Part shown: positions 52,345 to 61,609 of the stretch, piece after piece | Layout of the letters: each line of letters opens with the position of its first letter | Position numbering within the stretch: position 1 is the stretch's first letter | From: an uncultured Eggerthellaceae bacterium | GTDB taxonomy: Bacteria > Actinomycetota > Coriobacteriia > Coriobacteriales > Eggerthellaceae | Length of the DNA stretch: 64,000 bases | NCBI GenBank assembly: GCA_947565185.1 | Contig: CANODU010000003.1 | Location: 29,486 to 93,485, forward strand | Reading direction: 5' to 3' | Program-made: the position numbers and the translations under genes | The notes under the pieces: model-generated | What the model saw: only the letters and a program-made list of their open reading frames with translations | Told to the model about the DNA's origin: nothing | Databases searched by the model: none

Positions 52345-53619
52345 TCAGTGGCGCGCAGACCGTCGGTACGTGCGCGTGCGCAAAAAGGAACCCGGTGCAG
52401 GCACCTCTTCGCACGAGAAGGAATAGACGCCCAGGGATCGGTTTGCCGCAGGCACGGCCTGAGGCGCAGGGTAGCATCCAGAAGCATCAGCGTCAGGATG
52501 CCAGGTGAGCCCCCGCACGCAGACCACCTGCCCACCGCGCCTGGGCGCGAGCACCTCAAGCTCTTCGCCTTCAGAGAACCGATTGCGGCAGACAGCGAAC
52601 AGGCGCCCCGCCCCTGCACGAGCATCGAGGCCCGCTGCTTGCGGGCTTACCACATCAGCCACATGCATGGTCTGTTGTTCGTATCCATCGAAATCCGTTG
52701 CCTGCTCAGGAGCGCCGAAGTAGAAGCCGGTGCTGTACGGCCTATGGGATACGCCCAAAAGCTCGCGCTCCACCTCAGGTGAATATCCCTCATCGAGCGC
52801 ACGGCGATACGCCGCTACCACGCTTGCCACGTAGAACGCCTTCTTGTTGCGGCCCTCTATCTTCACCGCATCAACACCTGCAGAGGCAAGCTCATGCACG
52901 TGCGCCGCCATGTTGAGGTCCTTGGCATTCATGATGAACGTGTTGCCCGCGTCCTCTTCTACGGGGAAGTGCACACCGGGGCGCTTCTCCTCTTCCAGCG
53001 CATAGCTCCAGCGGCACGGCTGCGTGCAGGCTCCCCGATTTCCCGACCTCCCCGTAAGGTAGCTGCTGATGAGGCATCGGCCAGAGACTGCCATGCACTG
53101 AGCACCGTGCACGAAGGCCTCTATCTCAAGATCGTCAGGAATGCGCTCGCGCATGCGCGCGATATCATGCAGGGTCATCTCCCGCGCGCAGACCACGCGT
53201 TGCGCCCCTTCGGCATGCCATGCCTTCGCCGCTTCGGAGTTGGCCACGGATGCCTGGGTGCTGACATGCAGGCTGCAGCGCGGAGCATAGGTGCGCGCCA
53301 TGGCGAACGCGCCCCGATCCCCTATGATGAGCGCATCCACGCCTGCATCCTGCACCGCCTCAAGAAAGGGCGGCAACGCCGCCACTTCCTCTTCGGATAT
53401 CATCGTGTTGCAGGCAAGATGCACGGCCACGCCGGCTGCATGGGCAGCGCTCACGGCATGAGGCAGCTCCTCGAGCGAGAAGTTCGCAGCGCGAGCGCGC
53501 ATGCCGAATTGCTGCGCCGCAAGATAGACCGCATCAGCTCCGAAGCGGCACGCAGCCAAGAGCTGCTCCATCCCGCCAGCGGGTGCCAAAAGCTCCATAT
53601 CGGAGGTGCTGCGTGCCAT
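52345..53619 (-). CDS. Peptidase U32 family protein (complete)
   Basis: 424 aa. MELLAPAGGMEQLLAACRFGADAVYLA, AGVAVHLACNT, LHVSTQASVANSEAAKAWH, FVHGAQCMAVSGRCLISSYLTGRSGNRGACTQPCRW and GVDAVKIEGRNKKAFYVA are the complete U32 pattern, with Cys residues that in RlhA-type proteins hold an Fe-S cluster. The function may be RNA hydroxylation (TrhP/RlhA) or proteolysis; sequence alone does not decide. Follows the flavodoxin-like gene by 21 nt, probably one transcript. Confidence 0.92.
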   Translation of the reverse strand: MARSTSDMELLAPAGGMEQLLAACRFGADAVYLAAQQFGMRARAANFSLEELPHAVSAAHAAGVAVHLACNTMISEEEVAALPPFLEAVQDAGVDALIIGDRGAFAMARTYAPRCSLHVSTQASVANSEAAKAWHAEGAQRVVCAREMTLHDIARMRERIPDDLEIEAFVHGAQCMAVSGRCLISSYLTGRSGNRGACTQPCRWSYALEEEKRPGVHFPVEEDAGNTFIMNAKDLNMAAHVHELASAGVDAVKIEGRNKKAFYVASVVAAYRRALDEGYSPEVERELLGVSHRPYSTGFYFGAPEQATDFDGYEQQTMHVADVVSPQAAGLDARAGAGRLFAVCRNRFSEGEELEVLAPRRGGQVVCVRGLTWHPDADASGCYPAPQAVPAANRSLGVYSFSCEEVPAPGSFLRTRTYRRSARH

Positions 53620-53640
53620 GAGGTATGACCCTTTGGCACG

Positions 53641-54276
53641 CTAGCGGATGAAGTTCGTGCGCGCCGGGGGCTCTACGGGCGGCAACGCAACGCCCGCTGC
53701 CTCTGCCGCTTCACGGCAGCGCAAAAAGTACGCCATGTTGTGCGCCAGCACGCGCATGGTGCGCATGCCCTCTTCATCCTGCTCCGCTTCCTCAGGGTTG
53801 GTACCGTAGACCATGTTCCAATAGCTGGCCGATATGATGGGCATCTGCACGATGGTGAAGTACTTGTTCAGCTGATCGAATGTGGATGAGCATCCGCCAC
53901 GGCGCGCCACCACCACCGCTGCCGCCGGCTTCAAGGGATAGAGGTTCACGCCGCCGCATGCTTGCGAATAGAAGGAGCGATCCATGAAGGATGTGATGGC
54001 CCCCGTTGCTGCCGCATAGTGCACCGACGTCCCGAAGATATACCCATCGCAGTCCGCTGCCTGATGATTGAATTCGTTCACCACATCCTTGAAGGTGCAC
54101 TCGCCCTCGTGCTTGGCGCAATACCCGCACCCGATGCATCCCGCTATGGGCTGCGCCCCCACCCAGAAGCGCTCCACCTCCACGCCTTCTGCTTGAAGCG
54201 TTGCTGCCACCTCATCCAATGCGCGCTTCGTCGTGCCATTTGGATGGGGACTGCCGTTCACCAACATGACCTTCAT
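53641..54276 (-). CDS. NAD(P)H-dependent FMN reductase / flavodoxin-like iron-sulfur protein
   Basis: 211 aa from ATG 54276 (GAGG 8 nt upstream; GTG 54285 too close). FMN-binding VNGSPHPNGTTKRALDEV and GTSVHYAAATGAITSFMDR; a CIGCGYCAKHEGECTF segment is the Cys motif of iron-sulfur flavoproteins. These enzymes pass electrons between ferredoxins, NAD(P)H and small acceptors. It precedes the U32 gene; U32 hydroxylases need a reductant, so a partnership is conceivable but unproven. Divergent from the aminotransferase. Confidence 0.9.
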   Translation of the reverse strand: MKVMLVNGSPHPNGTTKRALDEVAATLQAEGVEVERFWVGAQPIAGCIGCGYCAKHEGECTFKDVVNEFNHQAADCDGYIFGTSVHYAAATGAITSFMDRSFYSQACGGVNLYPLKPAAAVVVARRGGCSSTFDQLNKYFTIVQMPIISASYWNMVYGTNPEEAEQDEEGMRTMRVLAHNMAYFLRCREAAEAAGVALPPVEPPARTNFIR

Positions 54277-54319
54277 ATGCTGCACCTCTTTCCTCTTTCA
54301 TCCGCTTGGTGCGAATTGT

Positions 54320-54348
54320 ATGACACGACAGACCAAGTGGAATAGAAT
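54320..54348 (+). promoter_or_regulatory. Promoter of the aminotransferase gene
   Basis: ATGACA (54320-54325), 17-nt spacer, TAGAAT (54343-54348), five of six and five of six matches to the sigma-70 boxes. Start about 54355, 27 nt before the ATG at 54382. The best match of its kind in the window. Confidence 0.65.
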
Positions 54349-54381
54349 CAAAGCCACCTCATGACGGCAAAAGGAGCGAAG

Positions 54382-55572
54382 ATGATCAATCAGCGCATGT
54401 ACGAGCTGGGCGCTGCACCCAACAAGATCCGCGAGTTGTTCGCGTATGGCATGGACCGCAAAGCTGAGATAGGAGCTGAGAAGATCTTCGACTACAGCAT
54501 CGGCAACCCCAGCGTGCCTGCGCCGGATGAAGTGCTGGAGCAATTCCAGTTCCAGCTTGCACAGGACCCGGTCATCGTGCACGAATACACGCCATCACCA
54601 GGGGACCCGAACGTGCGACAGGCCATAGCCGACCACATCCGCCGCACGTTCGGCACCCCTGCCACCGCAGCGAACGTCTATGTGACTTCCGGTGCCTCCT
54701 CATGCATCGCCATCACGCTTGCCGCCATCGCGAACCCCGGTGATGAGATCATCGCGATATCCCCGTACTTCCCCGAATACAAGACATGGTCAGAGAACGC
54801 CGGATGCACGCTCATCGAAGTGCCTGCAACGACCCCCAGCTTCCAACCAGATATCGAAGCCCTGGCACGCGCCATCACGAACAAGACCAGCGCGCTCATC
54901 ATCAACACCCCGAATAACCCCGTCGGGTGCGTCTATACGCGCGCCTCTCTTGAAGCGCTCAGCGCCATGCTGCGTGCAAAGGAGGAAGAGCTGGGACGGC
55001 GCATCTTCCTGATCTCCGACGAGCCCTACCGCGAGATCGTCTATGGGGCGGACGTGCCGTGGGTGCCCGACCTCTATGAGGACACCATCGTTTGCTATTC
55101 GTTCAGCAAGTCGCTTTCGCTGCCGGGTGAGCGCATTGGCTATATCTACGTATCCGACCTGATCCCGGATGCAGGAGACATCTTCACCGCCGTCTGCGGC
55201 GCGGGGCGCTCCTTGGGATACATCTGCGCGCCGGTGCTCCTGCAGCGCGTGGTGGCGCAGTGCTTGGACGTACCCTCTGACGTGGCTGCGTATGAGGAGA
55301 ACCGCCGCATCCTGACCGAAGGGCTTGCAGATCTGGGCTACGAATTCGTGGAGCCTGATGGCGCGTTCTACCTCTGGGTCAAGGCTTTGGAAGACGACGC
55401 AGTGGCATTCTCTGAGCGCGCGAAGGATTTCGAGCTTCTGCTGGTACCCTCTGACAGCTTCGGCGCCCCAGGATGGGTGCGGCTCTCCTATTGCATCGCG
55501 AAGGAGACCATCGAAAACAGCATGCCCGCCTTCGCCAAGCTCATGGAAGCGTACGCGAACGATCGGGCATGA
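54382..55572 (+). CDS. Class I/II pyridoxal-phosphate aminotransferase
   Basis: 396 aa from ATG 54382 (AAAAGGAG 5 nt upstream). Fold type I with YTPSPGDPNVRQAIADH, TSGASSCIAITLAA, NTPNNPVGCVY, ISDEPYREIVYG and the Schiff-base Lys in YSFSKSLSLPGERIGY. Belongs to the aspartate-aminotransferase-like group that treats aromatic, branched or basic amino acids; the substrate is not determinable. Monocistronic, divergent from the FMN reductase. Confidence 0.92.
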   Translation: MINQRMYELGAAPNKIRELFAYGMDRKAEIGAEKIFDYSIGNPSVPAPDEVLEQFQFQLAQDPVIVHEYTPSPGDPNVRQAIADHIRRTFGTPATAANVYVTSGASSCIAITLAAIANPGDEIIAISPYFPEYKTWSENAGCTLIEVPATTPSFQPDIEALARAITNKTSALIINTPNNPVGCVYTRASLEALSAMLRAKEEELGRRIFLISDEPYREIVYGADVPWVPDLYEDTIVCYSFSKSLSLPGERIGYIYVSDLIPDAGDIFTAVCGAGRSLGYICAPVLLQRVVAQCLDVPSDVAAYEENRRILTEGLADLGYEFVEPDGAFYLWVKALEDDAVAFSERAKDFELLLVPSDSFGAPGWVRLSYCIAKETIENSMPAFAKLMEAYANDRA

Positions 55573-55714
55573 CCCACGCCTGACACAAGATGCCGCTCAC
55601 GCGTCATCTACGGTACGCATCGTCCCGCCTGAAGTGAGATGCTGCACCGGATCTCCGTAGATGCGCATGCGCTCTTCATGCTCATTCCGCTTGACGCATG
55701 AGAAACGACTGAGA

Positions 55715-56521
55715 TCACGGGATGGCAGGCAACCAGAGGTTGAGATCGACCTCTCCGGGGATGCCGGGAATGGTACCTGTGTTTGCATACTGCCAGATCT
55801 GAAAGTCGAACTGAGCGGTGGGCACGGCTACATCGTATTCAGCAAGCCAAAGCGGGTACGCTTGACGCACCGTCTTGTTGTAGCGCACCAGATCACGCTG
55901 ATTCCCGTACACCATGGGCGCATATCCAGCAGCCTGGATGCGTTCGCAGAAGAGCACGGCCAGATGGCTCAAGAGCGCGCCATCCAGATCGTTGGCGCGC
56001 GCCCCTTCCACATCCACCGGCTCATGATCGAAGGCTACGCATTCGAAGGTGACGCCCGCCGCTTCCGCCTTCGCCAAGGATGCAAGCGCAAGCTGCGCTT
56101 CCTCTTCCACTTCGGCGTCATCCACCGCTTGAGAGAAGAAATACGCGGATGTGGATATGCCAGCGCCGTGAGCGCCTTGGGCATTGGCCATGAAATGCTC
56201 ATCTTCATAGAGCACGCCTTCGGTGGCACCTCTATTCCCGATGCGCACGAAGGCGAACTGTACGCCTGATGTGGCTACCAGCGGCCAATCGATGTTGTGC
56301 TGATGTTCGGAGACGTCTATGCCCCATCTTGACGTCACCTGCCCATGAGGAGCATATGCCAAGCGCTCGCCTGTGCGCTGGAGCGCCGTCCAGTCATAAG
56401 GGCTCACATACGCAGGCTCTCCCCCGCACCCGAAGAGCCCCAACGCCACACCTGCAGCGGAGGCCGCTATGAGGAAGAGGGCTTGGCGGCGCGGTATGTT
56501 CTCATAGATGAGGTTCGACAT
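55715..56521 (-). CDS. Glycoside hydrolase family 25 lysozyme, exported
   Basis: 268 aa. The N-terminus (NIPRRQALFLIAASAAGVALGLFGCGG) combines twin Arg with a lipobox-like LFGC, predicting an exported lipoprotein. GH25 catalytic core: WGIDVSEHQHNIDW, FAFVRIGNRGATEG, FECVAFDHEPVD with the acidic pair, and DFQIWQYANTGTIPGIPGEVDLNLW. Cleaves MurNAc-GlcNAc bonds; likely own-wall remodelling. Short gap to the MFS gene upstream (42 nt). Confidence 0.92.
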   Translation of the reverse strand: MSNLIYENIPRRQALFLIAASAAGVALGLFGCGGEPAYVSPYDWTALQRTGERLAYAPHGQVTSRWGIDVSEHQHNIDWPLVATSGVQFAFVRIGNRGATEGVLYEDEHFMANAQGAHGAGISTSAYFFSQAVDDAEVEEEAQLALASLAKAEAAGVTFECVAFDHEPVDVEGARANDLDGALLSHLAVLFCERIQAAGYAPMVYGNQRDLVRYNKTVRQAYPLWLAEYDVAVPTAQFDFQIWQYANTGTIPGIPGEVDLNLWLPAIP

Positions 56522-56563
56522 GCGAAGAGCATAGCAGGTGCACCTGTACAGGAAAAGAGCCGC

Positions 56564-57937
56564 TCATGAGCGCACCTTCCAAATCGCCACGATGAGCACG
56601 ACCATGGAGAGCACCGCCGAGAAGCCGAAAGCCAGCTGATAGGGGAGCGCTTCAGAACCGGAAGGCGCACATAAGGTGCTGGTGACCAAGAGCATCATGA
56701 TGGCCGTGCTGAAGGAGGCACACGACTGGCGCAGCGTGATGAAGAATGTGGAGCCATCATTCATGAGCGGTCCTGGCAGATCCTTCATGCCCCATGAGAT
56801 GAACGGCCCGATGATGGTGCTCACCCCGATGCTGCGGACCGTCTGCATGAGCGTAAGCAGCCAAAGCGGCGTTTCGGCGTTCGCGAAGGTCATGAACAAG
56901 GCACCAATGGTCAAGAAAGCCGCTCCAGCTATGATGACCGGTCGCGGACCTATCTTGTCGGAGAGGATGCCGCCCAGCGGATTGAACACCACGGCCAAGA
57001 TGGTGGCCGGGATGAAGACGATGCCTGCATCCATCGCCGAGAGCCCACAGACATTCTGCACGAACAAGGGCACGATGAGCGTGATGCCCATGAAGGAAGC
57101 GAAGAGCGCACATTGCCCTACCATGCTGGCAACATATGAGCCATCCTTCATGACCGCCATGCTGATGAGCGGCTCTTCGATGCGCTTCTGGCGCATGATG
57201 AACAAGACCAAGCATGCCGCGCCCACGAACAACGGAACGATCACCCATGGATCAGCGATGCCCATGCCTGCTGCATTGGTGAATCCCAAGAGCAGACCGC
57301 CGAAGCCCAGCGTGGACAAGAGGAAGGACGCCCAGTCCAGATGCGCATCTTGAGCAGGCGGCCTCTCCTTTGGCATAAAGGCTACCGCACACGCCGAAAG
57401 GGCGGTGAGCGCGATGATCAAGATCAAAAAGAAGCTGCGCCACCCCGTGCTATCCACCAGCGCACCACCGATGAGCGGGCCGATGTTCGGCGCGAACCCC
57501 ATGGCCACGCCGGCGATGCCCATGGCAGTTCCAGTCTTGCCGCGCGGAAAGCGCGTCATGGCGATGGTCTGCAACACAGGCAGCGTGATGCCCGTGGCAA
57601 TGGCCTGCGGCACGCGCCCGCAGAGCAGCACGATGAAATCCGGCGCCAGCCAATCTGCGGCCGAGCCACCCCAGAACAGCGCGCACGCCACCAACACGAG
57701 CTGGCGGATGCTCATGATGCGCGACAGATGCGCCACCAGTGGAACCGTGATGCCGATGATGAGCATATAGAGCGTGGTGAGCCACTGAGAGATTGCCTCT
57801 GTGGTGCCGAAGGATGCTTGGATCCCCAAGAGCATGGAATTCGTGGCCGTCTGCGTGAGCGACCCCAGTGCGCACAGAAGCGTCACGATGGCGAACATGG
57901 CGTAGACACGGCTGTGCTTGACTTGCTCAGATGGCAC
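56564..57937 (-). CDS. MFS transporter, DHA2 (EmrB/QacA) family
   Basis: 457 aa from a GTG at 57937, 8 nt after GGGAGG; the GTG at 57946 abuts the site. About 14 membrane segments. Motif A appears as VPLVAHLSRIMSIRQL, motif C as GVAMGFAPNIGPLIGGALVD. The family exports drugs, dyes and bile salts with H+; a gut isolate would make bile salts plausible but this is speculation. Between the GH25 and OPT genes. Confidence 0.9.
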   Translation of the reverse strand: MPSEQVKHSRVYAMFAIVTLLCALGSLTQTATNSMLLGIQASFGTTEAISQWLTTLYMLIIGITVPLVAHLSRIMSIRQLVLVACALFWGGSAADWLAPDFIVLLCGRVPQAIATGITLPVLQTIAMTRFPRGKTGTAMGIAGVAMGFAPNIGPLIGGALVDSTGWRSFFLILIIALTALSACAVAFMPKERPPAQDAHLDWASFLLSTLGFGGLLLGFTNAAGMGIADPWVIVPLFVGAACLVLFIMRQKRIEEPLISMAVMKDGSYVASMVGQCALFASFMGITLIVPLFVQNVCGLSAMDAGIVFIPATILAVVFNPLGGILSDKIGPRPVIIAGAAFLTIGALFMTFANAETPLWLLTLMQTVRSIGVSTIIGPFISWGMKDLPGPLMNDGSTFFITLRQSCASFSTAIMMLLVTSTLCAPSGSEALPYQLAFGFSAVLSMVVLIVAIWKVRS

Positions 57938-58014
57938 AGACAGCACCTCCCCTCAAGATAGCTGAGCTCTCCCCGCGAAGCGAACGAGCGGACGCGAACG
58001 CGAGCAACGTAGCC

Positions 58015-59727
58015 TTAGAAGAGCGCTGATGCTGACACGATGAAGGCCAAGATGATGCCCATGACCGATTCGCCGCCCAGAAGGCCCGACGCCATGATGA
58101 GCCCCGTATCCGCATAGGCCTGGTCGCGCTCATCGCGCACTTCTGCCGGCACCTTCGCTTGCCGCACACGGTGCACCGCGTCTACCACCAGCTTCACGAT
58201 GACGCCCAGAAAAGCCGTGAAGGACATATAGAACGGCAGATACATGCCCAAGCCCAGCATCATGGCAGGGAATCGCACCAGATAGAGGGCGAACCCTACA
58301 ACAGCGCCTACCAGGAACGCGCCCATGTTCGGAACGCCTGAGACCATGGTGGCCACCACGCTTGCCTGCGCTGACACGAATTCCTTGCCCGGACCGAATG
58401 CTTCAGGCCCATAGGCTTGGAAGAGCACGCCGATGGTGAGCGCCGCCACCACCGAACCCACGATGGCGCCGATTCCCTGACCCACCCACTGCGCACGCGG
58501 ATCCGTTCCCAGGACTGCGCCTGCTTTGAAATCATTCATGACGTCGCCCGAAAGGCCGCAAGCCACTGCCACCAACGCCGCCACGAAGAACAGCTGCAGC
58601 GAGCTCACGTTCGCGATGACTGCCACCAAGAACAGCGCTATCAGGCCGAAGATCTCCATCGGATCTATGCTGGTCTGACCCACGGACTGCGCGCTCATGG
58701 CGCAGGCGACGAAGGCGCAAAGGACGGTGGCAACAGATACCCCCAAAGGCAAGTCCAGCGCCAACCATGCAGCCACAGCAGCGCAGGCTATGGCCAGGAT
58801 GGCAATGCCGGAATTGCGCCAAGCACGCTGCGCCTGCGGACGCGGTGCACAGGTTGCTTGCGCCGTGAGCCCCAAAGGCTCAGAAGCGCGTGCCGCCTCT
58901 TCAGCACGGGCGAAGGCCGTACGCACACCAAGAGGGATGATGTCGCGCACGATGACCGCGATGCCGCATCCCATCATGCACCCCATCCCCAAGCATGAGG
59001 CGATCTGCTGGGCCCCTTCTACAGTGGCAAGCCCCAAAGCCGGTGCGCCCACCACGATGCCGAAGCTGCCGATCACCGCACCGGCGAACCAGACTACCAT
59101 GGCACCTGTTCCCACCAGAAAGCCCACTGCCAACATCATGGGAGATGCATAGATGCCGAAGGTCACACCCGGGATGGGCAACGACGCCACCATGGCCGGG
59201 ATCAACTTCATGCCGTCGCGCAGAAACGACCAGAGTGCCGCGAACCCCATGGCGCCGAAGAGCTTCGCGCCCGTGCGACCCTTCGCATTGCCCGCTTTGA
59301 GCGTCTCGGCTGCAGCCTGGCCCAGAGGGTACTCCAGCTTCGCTGCGCTGATGGAGTGGTGACGGAAGGCCACAGAAGCCACAAGCCCCACCAACGAGCC
59401 AGCCAAGGCCGTGACCATGAGTTGCGTGATGGTGATGCCATCCCCCAAGCCCAGCATCCAAGCTCCCGGGATGGTGAACGCCAGGCCGCCGGCCACCATC
59501 GCGCCCGATGACATGACGGTATGTGTGACATTCGCCTCATTGAGCGTAAACGACCCTCGACTCACCGCCTTGAGCGCGAACAGAGCCAAGAGCACCGCAA
59601 AGATGATGGGCCACGGAAGCGCGCCCATCTTGAGCGCCACGTAGACCGATGAAGCGGTGATCACCGCGCATCCGATGCATCCGATCATCACGCCGCGCAG
59701 CGTCAATTGCCCCTTGAGTTCCGACAC
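58015..59727 (-). CDS. OPT family oligopeptide transporter
   Basis: 570 aa with about 14-16 helices. LRGVMIGCIGCAVITASSVYVALKMGALPWPIIFA opens the OPT fold, followed by EYPLGQAAAETLKAGN-like (here KLEYPLGQAAAETLKAGN) and PIPGVTFGIYASPMMLAVGFLVGTGAM. OPT proteins import small peptides or metal chelates by proton symport. A soluble loop with Arg/Ala-rich sequence is in the middle. Last of a series of co-oriented genes running from larE. Confidence 0.9.
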   Translation of the reverse strand: MSELKGQLTLRGVMIGCIGCAVITASSVYVALKMGALPWPIIFAVLLALFALKAVSRGSFTLNEANVTHTVMSSGAMVAGGLAFTIPGAWMLGLGDGITITQLMVTALAGSLVGLVASVAFRHHSISAAKLEYPLGQAAAETLKAGNAKGRTGAKLFGAMGFAALWSFLRDGMKLIPAMVASLPIPGVTFGIYASPMMLAVGFLVGTGAMVVWFAGAVIGSFGIVVGAPALGLATVEGAQQIASCLGMGCMMGCGIAVIVRDIIPLGVRTAFARAEEAARASEPLGLTAQATCAPRPQAQRAWRNSGIAILAIACAAVAAWLALDLPLGVSVATVLCAFVACAMSAQSVGQTSIDPMEIFGLIALFLVAVIANVSSLQLFFVAALVAVACGLSGDVMNDFKAGAVLGTDPRAQWVGQGIGAIVGSVVAALTIGVLFQAYGPEAFGPGKEFVSAQASVVATMVSGVPNMGAFLVGAVVGFALYLVRFPAMMLGLGMYLPFYMSFTAFLGVIVKLVVDAVHRVRQAKVPAEVRDERDQAYADTGLIMASGLLGGESVMGIILAFIVSASALF

Positions 59728-59782
59728 AGTTCCCCCTGTTCATGCCTTCTCATGCGAATGTGAATGCACAATTCTTGCACAT

Positions 59783-59801
59783 CGTGCGCGCGTCGCGCGC
59801 G
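59783..59801. terminator. GC-rich stem just after ybaK
   Basis: Alternating GC runs GCGCGC/GCGCGC separated by a few bases directly beyond the ybaK stop at 59803. No U-tract. Weak call. Confidence 0.3.
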
Positions 59802-59802
59802 C

Positions 59803-60282
59803 TCAAACCGTGAGATCGGCGTATGTGGCGCCAATGAGCGCCGCGAGCGCATCAGGAGAGGTTTCCAGCTGGCAACCGATGCGTCCTGCGGAATAGAGGA
59901 TGGCATCGAAGATGACTGCCGTCTCATCTATGACGGTGGTGAAGGCATGCTTCATGCCTACGGGTGAACAGCCCCCATGGACATAGCCCGTCAGCGGCAG
60001 GAGCTCTTTGGAAGGCAGCATGGAGACGGATTTCTCCCCCACCGCTTGCGCTGCTTTCTTGAGATCGAGCTCTGACGCCACGGGAATCATGAACACGTAA
60101 TGGTCCCCGGACTTGCCCTGAGTGACCAGCGTCTTGAACACGCGATCCTCATCTTCTCCTAAGATGCGCGCCACCTCAACGCCGCTCGGCACACCTTCGG
60201 CCTGGAAGGAGTGGAACTGAAAGGGGACACCCGCCGCCTCCACTTCGCGGATGGCGTTCGTCTTCGCTGGCTTCTTGGACAT
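59803..60282 (-). CDS. ybaK: YbaK/EbsC-family aminoacyl-tRNA deacylase
   Basis: 159 aa. VFKTLVTQGKSGDHYVFMIPVASELDLKKAAQAVGEKSVSMLPSKELLPLTGYVHGGCSPVGMKHAF carries the family signature including the catalytic-site Lys (DLKKAA) and GCSPVG loop. Clears Cys from mis-charged tRNA-Pro. It follows the aldolase gene by 10 nt and is probably read from the same transcript. Confidence 0.93.
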   Translation of the reverse strand: MSKKPAKTNAIREVEAAGVPFQFHSFQAEGVPSGVEVARILGEDEDRVFKTLVTQGKSGDHYVFMIPVASELDLKKAAQAVGEKSVSMLPSKELLPLTGYVHGGCSPVGMKHAFTTVIDETAVIFDAILYSAGRIGCQLETSPDALAALIGATYADLTV

Positions 60283-60292
60283 GAGCGGTCCC

Positions 60293-61573
60293 TCAGGATG
60301 TGCGTGAGCGCGCTTTCGGATAGAAGCGATAGGCGGGTTGCGCCCCTGCGGGCTGCGTTGATGCCGTGTGCGGCTGAGGCTGCATGTTCGGCTGCATCGA
60401 TTGCGGTTGCGCAGGTTGCGGCTGCGGCTGCTCGAACGCCGGCTGCTCGAACATCGGTTGCACCGGGACCGATGCGGACTCCGGTTGCGGCTGCGTCGGC
60501 ATGGGTGCCGGCTCTGGCTGCGGCTGCACCGGCATGGGCTCCGGCCGCGATTGCAAAGGCGTAGGCTCCGGCTGCGGTTGCGAAGGCGTAGGCGCTACCT
60601 CTGGCTCAACGACCTGCGCAGCCGAAGATGCCACAGGCAAAGAGAACGCTCCGGGCAAGCGCAGGATCTCTTCCATGGGAACTGTCGCGGGCCGATCGTT
60701 GGCTGCATCACGCGCAGAGGATGCCTTCGGGCGCTCAGCGCCACCATAGGGCTTCGCATACACATTGCGCCGTGCCAGCCCCAGATCATATTCACGCGAG
60801 AAGCGCACCAGATCTTGATCGGTGATCTGAGACACCCCGGGCAGGCCACAGGCGTGCGCCTTGCAGAAGATGTCCGCTGCCTTCTCAACGGCATGCGCTT
60901 TGCCGAAGGCCTCGTCCATGTCGTCCGCCGCTACGAACAGGCCATGATGCGGCCAGATGACCACGCTCGTATGTTCCATAGCCTTCGCCGATTCTATAGC
61001 CAGATCCACACTGCCGGGCACCTCCCAGCCGATTACCTCGACGCCCTCACGACAGATCAGCGCGCACTCCGCCAGCTGCGCCCACAGCGTGCGCGTGAAC
61101 ACAGCGCTGTCGTGCGGCACAACGCAGGTCATGGCTGCCAAGCTGGCTGGATGGCAATGGTAGATCACGCGGCTTGTCCCATGGGTGGCCGCTTTGCGCA
61201 CCTCATGATTGATGAGGTGCGACATCAGTTCGCTAGTGGGGTGAGTGCCATCCTTGAAGCCCCAGCATTCCCGCCAACAGGTACCCGTGCGGTCTATCTC
61301 TATGATGCCCAGCGTCCGCTTCGGGTCATGGGTGATATTGCGAAAATGGCTTCCTGCCGCCGTGATCAAGAAGAATTCGCCAGCAAGCGTGGGGATCTCT
61401 GCCTCTATGCGCACCCACGGACGCGTACGAAAGCCCGTCCGTACCTCAGCCACCTCTTCAGGGCGCATCCTATAGGAAGCGTTGCCGCCATTCGCCTCAT
61501 GCCACCCAAAGGTCCAGCCATCGTTGCACATGCGGATGAAATCACGGGCGAATTCGGTGTCGAGAACCTTCAC
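60293..61573 (-). CDS. Rhamnulose-1-phosphate aldolase-like protein with Pro/Gln-rich C-terminal tail
   Basis: 426 aa from a GTG at 61573, 6 nt after AGGAGG (ATG 61591 would place the site inside the gene). Residues 1-275 match RhaD: NDGWTFGWHEANGGNASYR, PTSELMSHLINHEVRK (catalytic Glu), YHCHPASLAAMT and WPHHGLFVA (zinc His). The reaction splits rhamnulose-1-P into DHAP and lactaldehyde. No other rha genes are near. Residues 321-426 are a low-complexity P/Q/E/M-rich tail with a basic end, absent from family members of normal length. Confidence 0.88.
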   Translation of the reverse strand: MKVLDTEFARDFIRMCNDGWTFGWHEANGGNASYRMRPEEVAEVRTGFRTRPWVRIEAEIPTLAGEFFLITAAGSHFRNITHDPKRTLGIIEIDRTGTCWRECWGFKDGTHPTSELMSHLINHEVRKAATHGTSRVIYHCHPASLAAMTCVVPHDSAVFTRTLWAQLAECALICREGVEVIGWEVPGSVDLAIESAKAMEHTSVVIWPHHGLFVAADDMDEAFGKAHAVEKAADIFCKAHACGLPGVSQITDQDLVRFSREYDLGLARRNVYAKPYGGAERPKASSARDAANDRPATVPMEEILRLPGAFSLPVASSAAQVVEPEVAPTPSQPQPEPTPLQSRPEPMPVQPQPEPAPMPTQPQPESASVPVQPMFEQPAFEQPQPQPAQPQSMQPNMQPQPHTASTQPAGAQPAYRFYPKARSRTS

Positions 61574-61609
61574 GGCCACCCTCCTGGTCATCTTTTGCTT
61601 GATGACACT

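Noticed and set aside
55597..55714. Minus-strand open frame after the GH25 gene, ending HLTSGGTMRTVDDA
   Set aside because: Protein-like ending but no ribosome site and the frame overlaps lysozyme; could be a gene remnant, evidence too thin.
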